Below, piece after piece: positions 34,189 to 42,989 of a DNA stretch of 64,000 bases. Numbering within the stretch: the first letter of the stretch is position 1; each line of letters begins with the position of its first letter. This DNA comes from Myxococcales bacterium (GTDB lineage: Bacteria > Myxococcota_A > UBA9160 > SMWR01), in NCBI GenBank assembly GCA_022561775.1, contig JADFQO010000009.1, positions 1 through 64,000 of the forward strand, written 5' to 3'. The position numbers were made by a program, and so were the translations under genes. The notes below the pieces were generated by a model. It had not been told where the DNA came from. It was given only the letters and a program-made list of their open reading frames with translations, and ran no database searches.

Positions 34189-35069
34189 CGGACGGCCTCG
34201 CCGAGCCGGTCGATGGCTTGGTCGAGTGCGGCTTCGAACCCCGTCTCCCAGGATTCGCACGCTGGGTATAGGATGGCCCGCGAGGAATTGACGATTCCGC
34301 CCTCGCGCCCGCCGCTTCCCGCGCGAAATGCGCGAACCGCCTGCTCGGCACCCGCACCCTGGGCGCCAAAGCCCGGCACGAGAAAGAGCGCCTCGGGGAG
34401 CCGTTGCCGCACCCGGTCGGCCTGCTCGGCGTAGTTTGCGCCGACGACCACACCGAGCGACGACCAACCCGTATTCGGCCCGACGAGGCGCCGGCAATCG
34501 TCCGCGAGCATTTCGGCGACCGCTTCGAAGACCGTCGCGGTTTCGAGCGATCGATCCTGAAGATCGCCCGAGCCCGGATTGCTGGTCTTCACGAGCACGA
34601 AGAGGCCCCGGCCGTGGGAGCTGCATCGCTCGATGAATGGAGTCAGGGCGTCGCGGCCCAGATAGGGATTGACCGTGATCGCATCCACGCCGAGACCTGC
34701 GTCGGGATCGAGGTAGGCTCGCGCGTAACCTTCGGCGGTCGATCCGATATCGCCGCGTTTCGCGTCGAGAACGACCAACAAATTGCGAGCGCGACAGCGA
34801 TCGACGAGGACTTCGAGGACCTGAAGGCCGCGCCATCCCAATTGCTCGAACAGCGCGATCTGCGGCTTGACGACGGCGACCCGCTTTTCGAGCCGGTCGA
34901 TGACCTCGGCGCAGAAGGCCTGCACGGCCTCGGACGTCGCCGGATCTACCGGACGCATCGAGCCCTTGCGAAACGCTGAGGGAATCCGATCGAGGTGGGG
35001 ATCCAACCCGACACAGAGCGGATGTCCGAGCTCGCGAACCCGCCCGATCAACTCATCTGCAAAATGCAC
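34185..35069 (-). CDS. pyrF: Orotidine 5'-phosphate decarboxylase (type 2)
   Basis: 294 residues, the length of the longer type-2 PyrF. Seen: LCVGLDPHLDRIP at the N-terminus, catalytic LVVLDAKRGDIGSTAEGYA (Asp-Lys-Asp array), and phosphate-binding FLVPGFGAQGAGAEQAVRAF. It catalyses the last step of UMP synthesis in the cytoplasm. It stands alone on the minus strand, convergent with the serine hydrolase. Confidence 0.95.
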   Translation of the reverse strand: MHFADELIGRVRELGHPLCVGLDPHLDRIPSAFRKGSMRPVDPATSEAVQAFCAEVIDRLEKRVAVVKPQIALFEQLGWRGLQVLEVLVDRCRARNLLVVLDAKRGDIGSTAEGYARAYLDPDAGLGVDAITVNPYLGRDALTPFIERCSSHGRGLFVLVKTSNPGSGDLQDRSLETATVFEAVAEMLADDCRRLVGPNTGWSSLGVVVGANYAEQADRVRQRLPEALFLVPGFGAQGAGAEQAVRAFRAGSGGREGGIVNSSRAILYPACESWETGFEAALDQAIDRLGEAVR

Positions 35070-35226
35070 GGCCCTAGGATACTCCAGTCCACTGCGAACC
35101 GAACTCGCCCCACCGGCAGCCTTCGTTCTTCGCGTTGTCCGGGCACTCGGATTGCGCGGAAGCGTGCGGGGCCGGCGGCGGTCGCTCCGCGAACCATGGG
35201 CTCCTCAATCCGCCCGCTACCACACT

Positions 35227-36039
35227 TCAGGAACCGAGTTCCCGCTTTTGAAAGGTCGCAAGCAGGATCAGCACGCTCGCGACTACCCAGAACCCGAGCT
35301 TCAAAGCCATGATCGTTGGATCGACATCCGGAACCACCGGGGCGATCCACGGTTGGAGCGCCACCACAACCGCCGTACACAGCGGTGGTGTGAAGTGCTG
35401 CAGGATATTCCCCAGCCTTCCAAGTGACGCCCCGAACAGCGTGAAGACATTGACGAAGGTAATCGCGCCGACGAAGAAGAGAACACTCATTGCGGTCGCG
35501 ATCCGCGCGAGGAAAAGCGACAGAGTCATCGCCAGCGCCGCTACCACGAGGGCGCCGGCCACGCAGGCGAGCCCAGCCCAGATTGCCGCACCCAGGGAAA
35601 CACCATTTCGGAGGTGCAGGAGATAGGTGCTCACGGTCAGCACCACCGCACCCGTACCGGTTGCGATCCCGAGCGCGCCCGCCAGGCGCGCGAGCGCAAA
35701 CTCGCTGCGCCGCACGGGACGGGCCAGGATCAGATTGGCGGATCCATCAAAAACGGTTTCGGCGAGATGATCCGAGGCCAACAATCCGGCGAGCACCATC
35801 GTCCAGAGAGACAGCACGGTAAAGATCAGCATTCCGGCCCAACCGGAAATTTCGTGGACCGAAACCTGTTCGCCGCCACGAACGATCTGGCTCGAGCCCG
35901 CGCAGGAGGTGCAGCTGTCCACGGCCAACAGCGAGAGCAGCGCGAAAACCACGATGACGGGTACGATTCGCCGTCGCATCGCATCGCGAAACGCCTCACT
36001 GGCCAGCTCAGAAAAAACGCTGGTCGCGGCGTGTCTCAT
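35227..36039 (-). CDS. ABC-2 type transporter permease
   Basis: 270 residues with about six hydrophobic segments and no ATPase motifs, as in ABC-2 permeases (NosY-like). VFDGSANLILARPVRRSEF in the first cytoplasmic loop is typical of the family. Its start overlaps the ATPase gene stop by four bases. Together they form a two-gene exporter; substrate unknown. Confidence 0.9.
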   Translation of the reverse strand: MRHAATSVFSELASEAFRDAMRRRIVPVIVVFALLSLLAVDSCTSCAGSSQIVRGGEQVSVHEISGWAGMLIFTVLSLWTMVLAGLLASDHLAETVFDGSANLILARPVRRSEFALARLAGALGIATGTGAVVLTVSTYLLHLRNGVSLGAAIWAGLACVAGALVVAALAMTLSLFLARIATAMSVLFFVGAITFVNVFTLFGASLGRLGNILQHFTPPLCTAVVVALQPWIAPVVPDVDPTIMALKLGFWVVASVLILLATFQKRELGS

Positions 36040-36746
36040 CTGCGGACCAGCCGCACGAACGCATCCTCGAGGGTCTCTCCCTCTTCCACGAGTTCGTCGA
36101 TCCCGCCTCTGGCGACCAGCGTTCCCTCATCGATGATCGCGACTTGATCGCAGGTGCGCTCGACCTCCGAGAGCAGGTGCGAACTCATGAGTATCGAACA
36201 GCCTCTCTCTCGCGCCGCGAGGATCCAGTCGCGCGCGTCGCGAACGCCGATCGGATCCAATCCGGAGGTCGGCTCGTCGAAAATCAGCAGCTTCGGCTTG
36301 GCGAGAAAGGCCTGCGCGAAGCCGACGCGCTGGATCAATCCCTTCGAGAGAGAGCCGAGCCGGTTGAGTGCGCGCGCAGACAGACCGGTCTGCTCCAGCA
36401 CAGCCTCGACATCGCTCTCGAGTTCCGCTCCGTGTAGACCCGCGAGAGCTGCGTGATGTCTCAAGAAGGAGAGCACCGTCATGCGACCCGGCAAGGTCAG
36501 GCGCTCCGGGAGATAGGCGACACCGATCCGAGAGGCTGGATCACGGGGCGACAGCCCCTGAAGCCGAACGGTTCCCGCGCTGGCCTTGGTGAATCCGAGC
36601 AGCATTCGCAGGGCGCTGGTCTTGCCGGCGCCGTTCGGGCCCAACAACCCGAGCGCCGAGCCAGTGGCGAGCGAGAGGTCGACATCGCGAAGTGCGTAGC
36701 GCTGGCCGTAGCACTTGGTGACGCCGACGAGCTCTAGCGCGAACAT
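36036..36746 (-). CDS. ABC transporter ATP-binding protein
   Basis: 236 residues, single nucleotide-binding domain: Walker A LLGPNGAGKTSALRML, a signature region reading LGSLSKGLIQRVG (variant LSKG), Walker B LLIFDEPTSGLDP and the switch His in SSHLL. Pairs with the downstream permease gene by a four-base overlap. Confidence 0.93.
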   Translation of the reverse strand: MFALELVGVTKCYGQRYALRDVDLSLATGSALGLLGPNGAGKTSALRMLLGFTKASAGTVRLQGLSPRDPASRIGVAYLPERLTLPGRMTVLSFLRHHAALAGLHGAELESDVEAVLEQTGLSARALNRLGSLSKGLIQRVGFAQAFLAKPKLLIFDEPTSGLDPIGVRDARDWILAARERGCSILMSSHLLSEVERTCDQVAIIDEGTLVARGGIDELVEEGETLEDAFVRLVRR

Positions 36747-36761
36747 CGCCGTAGCGATCGA

Positions 36762-37109
36762 TTACGCGCCGGTTCGGCGACGGACGGTCTTGACGCCACC
36801 CAGCGCCTTGAACTGCATGACCCGGCGCAGGCTGGAGTTGGCAACCGCTGAACTCTCGGTCGAGAGCGCGCGCTTGAGGGCTTCGAAATCGCCGGACTGC
36901 TGGAAGGCTTCGACGGCGTCGATCTGCGTCCGGGAGGGCCGCTGGGGGGACCGTGGACCGCGCGAGGTATCCGCCTCGTAATCGCGCTGAAACGCCTCCG
37001 GGCTGAATCCACGTTTCTCGAGGATGCGTTTCACCTTGGGTGCGGCGAGCACCTTGGACCAGAATTCCTCGGGAGCCTTGCCGCCACCGGTACGCTTAGA
37101 GATAGCCAT
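36762..37109 (-). CDS. Hypothetical soluble protein
   Basis: 115 residues from the ATG with AAGGGA upstream (the open frame runs to 37397 but looks non-coding). MAISKRTGGGKAPEEFWSKVL, then KRILEKRGFSPEAFQRDYEAD and a helical region ending in a basic tail. No family recognised, no signal or membrane segment. It lies 15 bp before the ABC ATPase gene and may be transcribed with it. Confidence 0.6.
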   Translation of the reverse strand: MAISKRTGGGKAPEEFWSKVLAAPKVKRILEKRGFSPEAFQRDYEADTSRGPRSPQRPSRTQIDAVEAFQQSGDFEALKRALSTESSAVANSSLRRVMQFKALGGVKTVRRRTGA

Positions 37110-37362
37110 ATCATTCCCTTTTGGAAGGTTTGACGCTGATTTTACGCGATGCTCTCTAACTGCGCGGTAGAGAACCCAACTTTTATCTCTGCCAAACACA
37201 GCTTGGATGGAGGCCGATTGATCTCCGTTAAGAGGCATACTATCGCATAGAATTCGACTGCGGCAAATAGCGGCATCGACGCTGGTGATATTGCTGCTCT
37301 TCGATAGCCTGTAGCGTCCCGCTCGGCGATCCCTGGCACGACCGCGATACTGCAGAGGACAG

Positions 37363-38349
37363 ATGCCCAAAATCAGCCGAATGCGATGGCAGCACATCCT
37401 ACCCTGGATTGTGTCAGTTGGGCTGCTCCTCTACGTGTTCAACGTAGCAACCGATTGGGAGCGCCTGCGCGCTGCTACCGCGCAGGCGAATCTTCCGCTC
37501 TTTCTCGCGTTCACAACCGCCGACCGAATCGCATTCTTCGTGGTCTGGTCGCTGCTGCAAGCAGCGGCGCTGCGACGCTTCGTCGCGCACGTTCCCATCC
37601 ATTCGGTCATCGCAATCCGCGGTGGCTCGGAATTGCTCCGGGCCGTCAGCAATCCACTCTCGGACGGCGCTTTTTTTCTCGGCCTGGGGCGACTCACCGG
37701 GGGGAGACTCGAGGCCGTGCTCGCGGCGGCCCTGGTTCCGACGATTTGCCATTTTCTGGTCTTGGCGCTCCAGATGACACTGGCACTCCCCTTCCTGCCG
37801 GGCAGCTTCAACGCGAATCGCGACGTGTTCGTCACGGTCGGAATCACCTGGTTGATCGTCCTCGGCCTGGCAATCGGCGTCCGGGTCTCTGCGACCGGTT
37901 CAACCCGGATTCCTGGAGCTCGACGGGTGCGAAACTGGCTCGAGCGATTTCCGCTTCGCGAGATTCGACCGTTCTTCATCGGCTTTTTGGCCTTGACGAT
38001 CTTCGACGTCGTGATCCAGGGCCTCGCATCCCGAGCGTTCGGACTGGATATCGCATGGACGGCGCTCGCTGCCCGCATCCCGCTCCTCTATCTGGCTCTC
38101 GTGATTCCCAGTCTCGGAAATTTCGGAACGCGAGAGCTCGCTTGGGCAGGCCTGTTTTCCGAGTTCGGGTCACGAGACGCGCTGATCGCCTATGCGTTCG
38201 CGGTCAACTCTGTTTTCTTGATCCTGAATGTCTTGATCGGAACCCTCTTCCTGAAGCGCGCTCTGGAACTCGTCGGAGAGGTTCGACGAGCCCGAAAGGC
38301 CGGCGAACCCGCCCCCGCCCCGCTGCTCCGAGACCCCGCCGACGGCTGA
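37363..38349 (+). CDS. Flippase-like / LPG-synthase membrane-domain protein
   Basis: 328 residues, about eight membrane helices, of the COG0392 type: LPWIVSVGLLLYVFNVATDWERLRAA at the start and conserved LVIPSLGNFGTRELAW. There is no catalytic lysyl-transferase domain. The family includes lipid flippase-like proteins; substrate not inferable. AGAGGACAG precedes the ATG. The 253 bp upstream are the divergent promoter region shared with the 36762-37109 gene. Confidence 0.8.
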   Translation: MPKISRMRWQHILPWIVSVGLLLYVFNVATDWERLRAATAQANLPLFLAFTTADRIAFFVVWSLLQAAALRRFVAHVPIHSVIAIRGGSELLRAVSNPLSDGAFFLGLGRLTGGRLEAVLAAALVPTICHFLVLALQMTLALPFLPGSFNANRDVFVTVGITWLIVLGLAIGVRVSATGSTRIPGARRVRNWLERFPLREIRPFFIGFLALTIFDVVIQGLASRAFGLDIAWTALAARIPLLYLALVIPSLGNFGTRELAWAGLFSEFGSRDALIAYAFAVNSVFLILNVLIGTLFLKRALELVGEVRRARKAGEPAPAPLLRDPADG

Positions 38350-38572
38350 GAGCCGAACAGCACACCCAGCGATCTCCAACGAAAATCGACCCGGCAGACT
38401 GGGCCGCCGCCAGCATGAGCGATCCCATGGGATAATCGCCCTGCGCGGGCGCGATCCGGGCCGGTCTGTGCGCGGGCGACTCAAGCCGTGTAGGATACGC
38501 GGGCACCTCCGTCCCGGATGGCGCCACCAACAGAGCCGCCCCTCCAGCGGTAAAACCGAGTGGGAAATTCGC

Positions 38573-38785
38573 ATGGCCAGAAAACGGAGCCGGACGGCGG
38601 TTCTCAAACGACAGCGAGAGGTCAAGAAGTCGGAAAAGCAGGCGCTAAAGCGGGAGAAGCGCGAAACCCGTAAGGAAGCGCCCGGACACGAGCAGGTCGC
38701 CACGCGCGAAGATCTGGCGGACTACGGATTTCCGATCGACGAAGCCGACGAGGGTGACGGGTTGAAATCCGAATCCGCTGAATGA
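38573..38785 (+). CDS. Small charged protein upstream of the NYN gene
   Basis: 70 residues: a strongly basic helical N-terminus (RKRSRTAVLKRQREVKKSEK) and an acidic C-terminus (FPIDEADEGDG). No family recognised. The basic half could bind nucleic acid. Seven bases separate it from the NYN-domain gene, so they are an operon and may share a role in RNA biology. Confidence 0.6.
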   Translation: MARKRSRTAVLKRQREVKKSEKQALKREKRETRKEAPGHEQVATREDLADYGFPIDEADEGDGLKSESAE

Positions 38786-38792
38786 CCGTACC

Positions 38793-39563
38793 ATGGCCGA
38801 CGAAAGACTGATCGCGGTATTCATCGACTACGAAAACCTCGCCATTGGCGTTCGCCAGATGCGAAAAGGCAATTTCAAGATCGACCTGGTGCTGCGACGC
38901 CTGCTCGAGAAAGGTCGGATCGTCTACAAGCGCGCCTATTGCGACTGGAGCACGTACCGGCCCGCAGTCCGCGAATTTCACGGACACGGCGTTGAGATGA
39001 TCGACATTCCACAGACCAAGACGAGCGGGAAGAACAGCGCCGACATCCACATGGTGGTCGACGCGCTCGATCTCTGTTACCAGAAGCCGCACATCGACAC
39101 CTTTGCGCTGATCTCGGGCGACAGCGACTTCTCCCCCCTCGCCGCCAAGCTCAAGGAAAACGACCGGCAGGTGATCGGATGCGGGGTCAAGAGCTCCACG
39201 TCGGATCTGCTCATCGGCAGCAGTGACGAGTTCATCTACTACGACGATCTGATTCGCGTGGCCGAAAAGGCCGACAAACCCAAGGCGACAACGAGCAAGA
39301 AAGCGACGCCGGCCGCCACGAAACGCCAGGATGCCACGAAAAAAATCGTCGAGATCGTCCGATCCCTGGAGCGGGACTACGACACCGTCTGGGGTTCGAT
39401 GGTGAAGCAGACGATCCGGCGCGTGTTTCCGGGCTTCAACGAGGATTACTTCGGCTATCAGAGCTTCGCTGAGGTTCTCGAAGCGGTCGAACAGGCTGGC
39501 GAGATCGATCTCGACTACGACGAGAAGCGCGGCAATTACGTGGTGCGAACGAGGCGCTCCTGA
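38793..39563 (+). CDS. NYN-domain putative ribonuclease with OST-HTH/LOTUS C-terminus
   Basis: 256 residues. The N-terminal NYN (PIN-like) domain has acidic metal ligands: Asp12 in FIDYENLAIG, the aspartates of SADIHMVVDALDL, and FALISGDSDFSPLA. A Lys/Thr/Ala linker (about 165-190) leads to a winged-helix OST-HTH domain (IVRSLERDYDTVWGSMVKQ; GYQSFAEVLEAVEQ). LabA-like proteins of this design are RNA-linked nucleases by inference; targets unknown. It is convergent with the LPS permease, with a palindromic repeat between. Confidence 0.9.
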   Translation: MADERLIAVFIDYENLAIGVRQMRKGNFKIDLVLRRLLEKGRIVYKRAYCDWSTYRPAVREFHGHGVEMIDIPQTKTSGKNSADIHMVVDALDLCYQKPHIDTFALISGDSDFSPLAAKLKENDRQVIGCGVKSSTSDLLIGSSDEFIYYDDLIRVAEKADKPKATTSKKATPAATKRQDATKKIVEIVRSLERDYDTVWGSMVKQTIRRVFPGFNEDYFGYQSFAEVLEAVEQAGEIDLDYDEKRGNYVVRTRRS

Positions 39564-39583
39564 CACATCCCATGCCGACTCAA

Positions 39584-39621
39584 CGCGACGCCGCAAGCGA
39601 ATCCGAAGGATTCGCCCGCTA
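39584..39621 (+). repeat. Stop-codon-bearing palindromic repeat, partial copy
   Basis: CGCGACGCCGC followed by the palindrome GCGAATCC-GAA-GGATTCGC and CCGCTAG. The terminal CTA is the TAG stop of the convergent LptF-LptG gene. Only the second module is present; the first GACCC-type hairpin is missing. Same family as copies at 1.6, 6.2, 55.9 and 61.6 kb. Confidence 0.8.
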
Positions 39622-41973
39622 GAGTCGACGCCAGAGTCGTATGCCAAAGAAAGCGGCTACCGCCAGGAAGAGGACAACCGGCCCCCATCCGCCGATGACC
39701 GGAGGCACGGCTCCGCCGTACCCCAGTGATCGGGATACTCCCGTCAACAGGATGTAACTGATCCCGACCACGACGCTCAGCAGCAGCGTCTGTGCGGGAC
39801 CGGGAAATGGCGGGCCCCCTACCGCAAAAAAGAGCAGCAGCGCCGGGAGCACGATGCAGGCCAGGGGCTGGGCGAGCTTGACGTGGTAGTCGACCCGCAG
39901 GGGTCTGGGATCCACATTGTCGTTCTCCGCTTCTTCAATCAAGCCGATCAGATCCCCGACGCTGAGGTGCATCGTGTCGACTTCTGCGGGAAGCTCCTCG
40001 CCCAGGTATGCAAAATTGGGTGCGGGCATCACGCGCGCCTTCCCTTCGGAAACGTCGATTCGAACCGGATCCGTCAACAGCCACCAGCCGTTTCCGACGT
40101 GACGCGCCGCACTGGCATCGATTCGCATCACCGGCAGTCGATCTTCGCCAATCTCGTAGATCGATAGACCCCACGCCAATCCGCGATCGGGGTCGAAACG
40201 CTCCGCCTCGAGAATCTTGCTTCCCAACCGATACCAGACGGCGTTTCTGCGCCGCTCTTCTTGTTGTCGACCGTACCCGCCCTTGATTTCGGATCGTTTG
40301 AGTTCATCCGCGAGAGCATTCGCACGCGGCACCAGCACGTTATTGAGGATCGCGTCAGCCGGAACGACCATGGCCGAAATGAAAAGCACCGGAAGCAAAG
40401 CGCTCGGAGCAGGAATGCCGCAGGCTCGCATGCCGATCAGCTCTCCTTCGACAGCGAGCAGGCTGACGGTCAGTGCCGTAGCGACCAGAAGAGACATCGG
40501 GATCACTCGCGAAGCCAGCAATACCACTCGCGCGCTGTAGAAATGCAGGACTTCCAGTCCGGTCGCGTGGTACCGGCTGAACCACGAGAGCCGCTCCATG
40601 ATGTCGATCAGCAGGTATGCGACCAGCAGGATCGAGAAGGAAAGCAGCGCCAGGTGGATGAATCGGCCAGCGATGTAACGCGGCAGTGGATAGCGTCGGG
40701 GGCGCTGCTCACGGACCTTCTGGTTCGCCAATCGGCTGGTTCGATGCTGCGGCCGATCGAAGGAGTGGCCGAGAACCCCCCCCCGCCGTGCTTTCACGAT
40801 CAGCACAGCAGCGAGCAGCGACAGCGTCGCGTTGGGCAACCACACAGCTGCCACGACGCCGATCAGCTCGCTCTGGGCCAACCCCTCCCCTAATTGGATC
40901 AGACCGTAGTAGGAAATCGTGCACAGCAGGCCGAGCACGCCGCCCGCAGCTCTGGAGAAGTTGGTTCGGACCAGAAAGAGGGGAACAGCGAGAACGCCAA
41001 ATAATAGTGTCGCTAACGGCATCGCGAATCGGCGGTGGAATTCGATCTCTGCCCTCGAGAGCTGTTGCGTGGAACTGGGCACGAAGGTGCTCGCGCGCTC
41101 CGAGAGCTCCGCGAGTGAAAGCCCGGAAAGCTTGTCCTCGACGGTGCGCAGGATTTCACCGCTCTCGGGCAGGCGCGTCGTGAGTTCCTCGAACGTGAGT
41201 GTCTTCGGTCCGTCTTTCGCGGACAGGACGACTCTCCCTTCTTGAAGTGAGATCTCCGTGACGCCATCTTCTCTCGTATCAATCCGACCGGTACGAGCGA
41301 AGACCGTCTGACCGATGTCGGGCAGCCAGAGCAAGATCCCCTTCAAACGGTCGCCCCGCGCGTTGACCTCCCGCGCTTCTAGTCGCCAGTCGCCAAAGCG
41401 GGTCACGACACCCTGCTGAATCTGCGACCAGGGTTTTTCGAGTGAAATCGTTTCGAACACCCGATCGAGGGCGCGACTGGTCCACGGCGCTATGGACAGC
41501 GAGAGACCGACGGACACCAGGGTCATTGCGCTCGCGAACGCGACGAAGGGCCACACCAACCGCACGGCCGTGACACCCGAGGCCTCGAGGGCGAGGATCT
41601 CGTGATCGGCGCCCATCCGGCCGAGCGCCACCAGACAACCCATCAAAACTGCGAACGGAAGCATTAGCGTCGCGGTCGGAACCGCCTGATAAATGGCGAT
41701 CAGGCTGACGGTTCCGCCGCTCAGCCCACGGTTGACGAAGAGATCCGAGAGCGCGAGCAGATTCTGGGTAAGTACGACCGTCGTAAGGCCGAAGAGAGCG
41801 AAAAGCGTAGGAGTGAGGGCCTCTTTGGCGACGAGCCGATACAGGGTCAACCCCGGACGGCGGTGAATCGGCGCAGCAGGCTCCACGCGGCGTCCATCTG
41901 GAGAAGTCGCCCGCGGGAGGGTGCCGGCTTTTGCGGCCGACAGACCTGGACTACAGTTCGGTCTCTCCCCCAT
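39619..41973 (-). CDS. LptF-LptG fusion, LPS export permease
   Basis: 784 residues holding two complete YjgP/YjgQ domains. The first (about 40-400) has LTLYRLVAKEALTPTLFAL, then MLPFAVLMGCLVALGRMGADHE, the periplasmic domain, and FHRRFAMPLATLLFGVLAVPL. The second (about 425-784) starts LPRYIAGRFIHLALLSFSI, then SLLAVEGELIGMRACGI, and ends IGGWGPVVLFLAVAAFF. LptF and LptG are normally separate partners of LptB2FG; here one chain should supply both. The linker is basic (SFDRPQHRTSRLANQ). Start may be shorter; its TAG stop lies in a repeat. Confidence 0.88.
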   Translation of the reverse strand: MGERPNCSPGLSAAKAGTLPRATSPDGRRVEPAAPIHRRPGLTLYRLVAKEALTPTLFALFGLTTVVLTQNLLALSDLFVNRGLSGGTVSLIAIYQAVPTATLMLPFAVLMGCLVALGRMGADHEILALEASGVTAVRLVWPFVAFASAMTLVSVGLSLSIAPWTSRALDRVFETISLEKPWSQIQQGVVTRFGDWRLEAREVNARGDRLKGILLWLPDIGQTVFARTGRIDTREDGVTEISLQEGRVVLSAKDGPKTLTFEELTTRLPESGEILRTVEDKLSGLSLAELSERASTFVPSSTQQLSRAEIEFHRRFAMPLATLLFGVLAVPLFLVRTNFSRAAGGVLGLLCTISYYGLIQLGEGLAQSELIGVVAAVWLPNATLSLLAAVLIVKARRGGVLGHSFDRPQHRTSRLANQKVREQRPRRYPLPRYIAGRFIHLALLSFSILLVAYLLIDIMERLSWFSRYHATGLEVLHFYSARVVLLASRVIPMSLLVATALTVSLLAVEGELIGMRACGIPAPSALLPVLFISAMVVPADAILNNVLVPRANALADELKRSEIKGGYGRQQEERRRNAVWYRLGSKILEAERFDPDRGLAWGLSIYEIGEDRLPVMRIDASAARHVGNGWWLLTDPVRIDVSEGKARVMPAPNFAYLGEELPAEVDTMHLSVGDLIGLIEEAENDNVDPRPLRVDYHVKLAQPLACIVLPALLLFFAVGGPPFPGPAQTLLLSVVVGISYILLTGVSRSLGYGGAVPPVIGGWGPVVLFLAVAAFFGIRLWRRL

Positions 41974-42045
41974 ATGGACGAAATCCTAGGCCTCCCGAGT
42001 GGCCGGAGGCAATGACCCGCTTTACGGAGAGGGCAGCGGAACTTC

Positions 42046-42810
42046 ATGAGAGCGATCTTACTCAGCGCAGGACAGGGCAAACGCTTGCTGCCGTTGACGG
42101 CATCGAGACCGAAATGCCTGCTGGAGGTCAGCGATGATCGATCGGTGTTGGATCTCCAGCTCGAGTCTCTCGCTCGTTGTGGAATCGAGCACACCACCGT
42201 GCTCACCGGCTTCGGGGCCGAACACGTCGAGCACAGCATCGCGGAATCCCGCTTCGGCGAAATGGACGTAATAACGCTCTACAACCCGTTCTATGCGGTT
42301 ACCGACAACCTCGCGACCTGCTGGATCGCCCGCGTCGCAATGACCGATGATTTCATCCTCTTGAACGGAGATACCGTCTTCGAAGACGATCTATTGCGCC
42401 GGGTCCTCGAAGCGCCACAGGCGCCGATCACCGTCACCGTCGATCGAAAACCCGAGTACGATGCGGACGACATGAAGGTCACACTCGACACCGACGGGCG
42501 CCTGCTTGCAATCGGTAAGCAGCTTCCGCTCCACACGGTGGACGGGGAATCGATCGGGTTGCTTCGATTTCAAGCGACCGGCGTGCAGACCTACCAAGAT
42601 GCACTGGATCTCGCCATGTACCAACCGGAGTCATTGAGCAACTGGTATCTCTCCGTCGTGAACGAACTCGCCCAGAAGATTGCGGTCCACACCGTATCGA
42701 TCGAAGGGCTCTGGTGGTCGGAAATCGATTTGCGCGAAGATCTCGACACCGTACGCGGACACTTCTTACAGCACGGCAACCGCTCGGATCCCGCGAGATC
42801 GACGGGCTGA
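42046..42810 (+). CDS. Sugar/alcohol-phosphate nucleotidyltransferase
   Basis: 254 residues. Rossmann-type nucleotidyltransferase: LSAGQGKRLLPLTASRPKCL binds the NTP, LLNGDTVFED carries the metal-binding Asp, and WWSEIDLREDLDTV is the second metal site. Members of this size with this WxxID-type end include CTP:phosphocholine and inositol-phosphate cytidylyltransferases. Neighbouring lipid genes favour a CDP-alcohol product, but this is inference. Confidence 0.87.
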   Translation: MRAILLSAGQGKRLLPLTASRPKCLLEVSDDRSVLDLQLESLARCGIEHTTVLTGFGAEHVEHSIAESRFGEMDVITLYNPFYAVTDNLATCWIARVAMTDDFILLNGDTVFEDDLLRRVLEAPQAPITVTVDRKPEYDADDMKVTLDTDGRLLAIGKQLPLHTVDGESIGLLRFQATGVQTYQDALDLAMYQPESLSNWYLSVVNELAQKIAVHTVSIEGLWWSEIDLREDLDTVRGHFLQHGNRSDPARSTG

Positions 42811-42989
42811 CCGATTGGCTCCAGGTCGGGTGCTCGCGACCACTTCCCGCGCACACCCGATCTCAGCGCAGCCGGCGCGGTTCCAGCGCGAGGTCATTGG
42901 GCGGGGCCGGGCCGAACGAGCGCCTCTCAACCCCGGGGGGGGAGCCGCGCTCGCAATCAGCCGGGGCGAATAGGCTATAGAGCCCTCCA

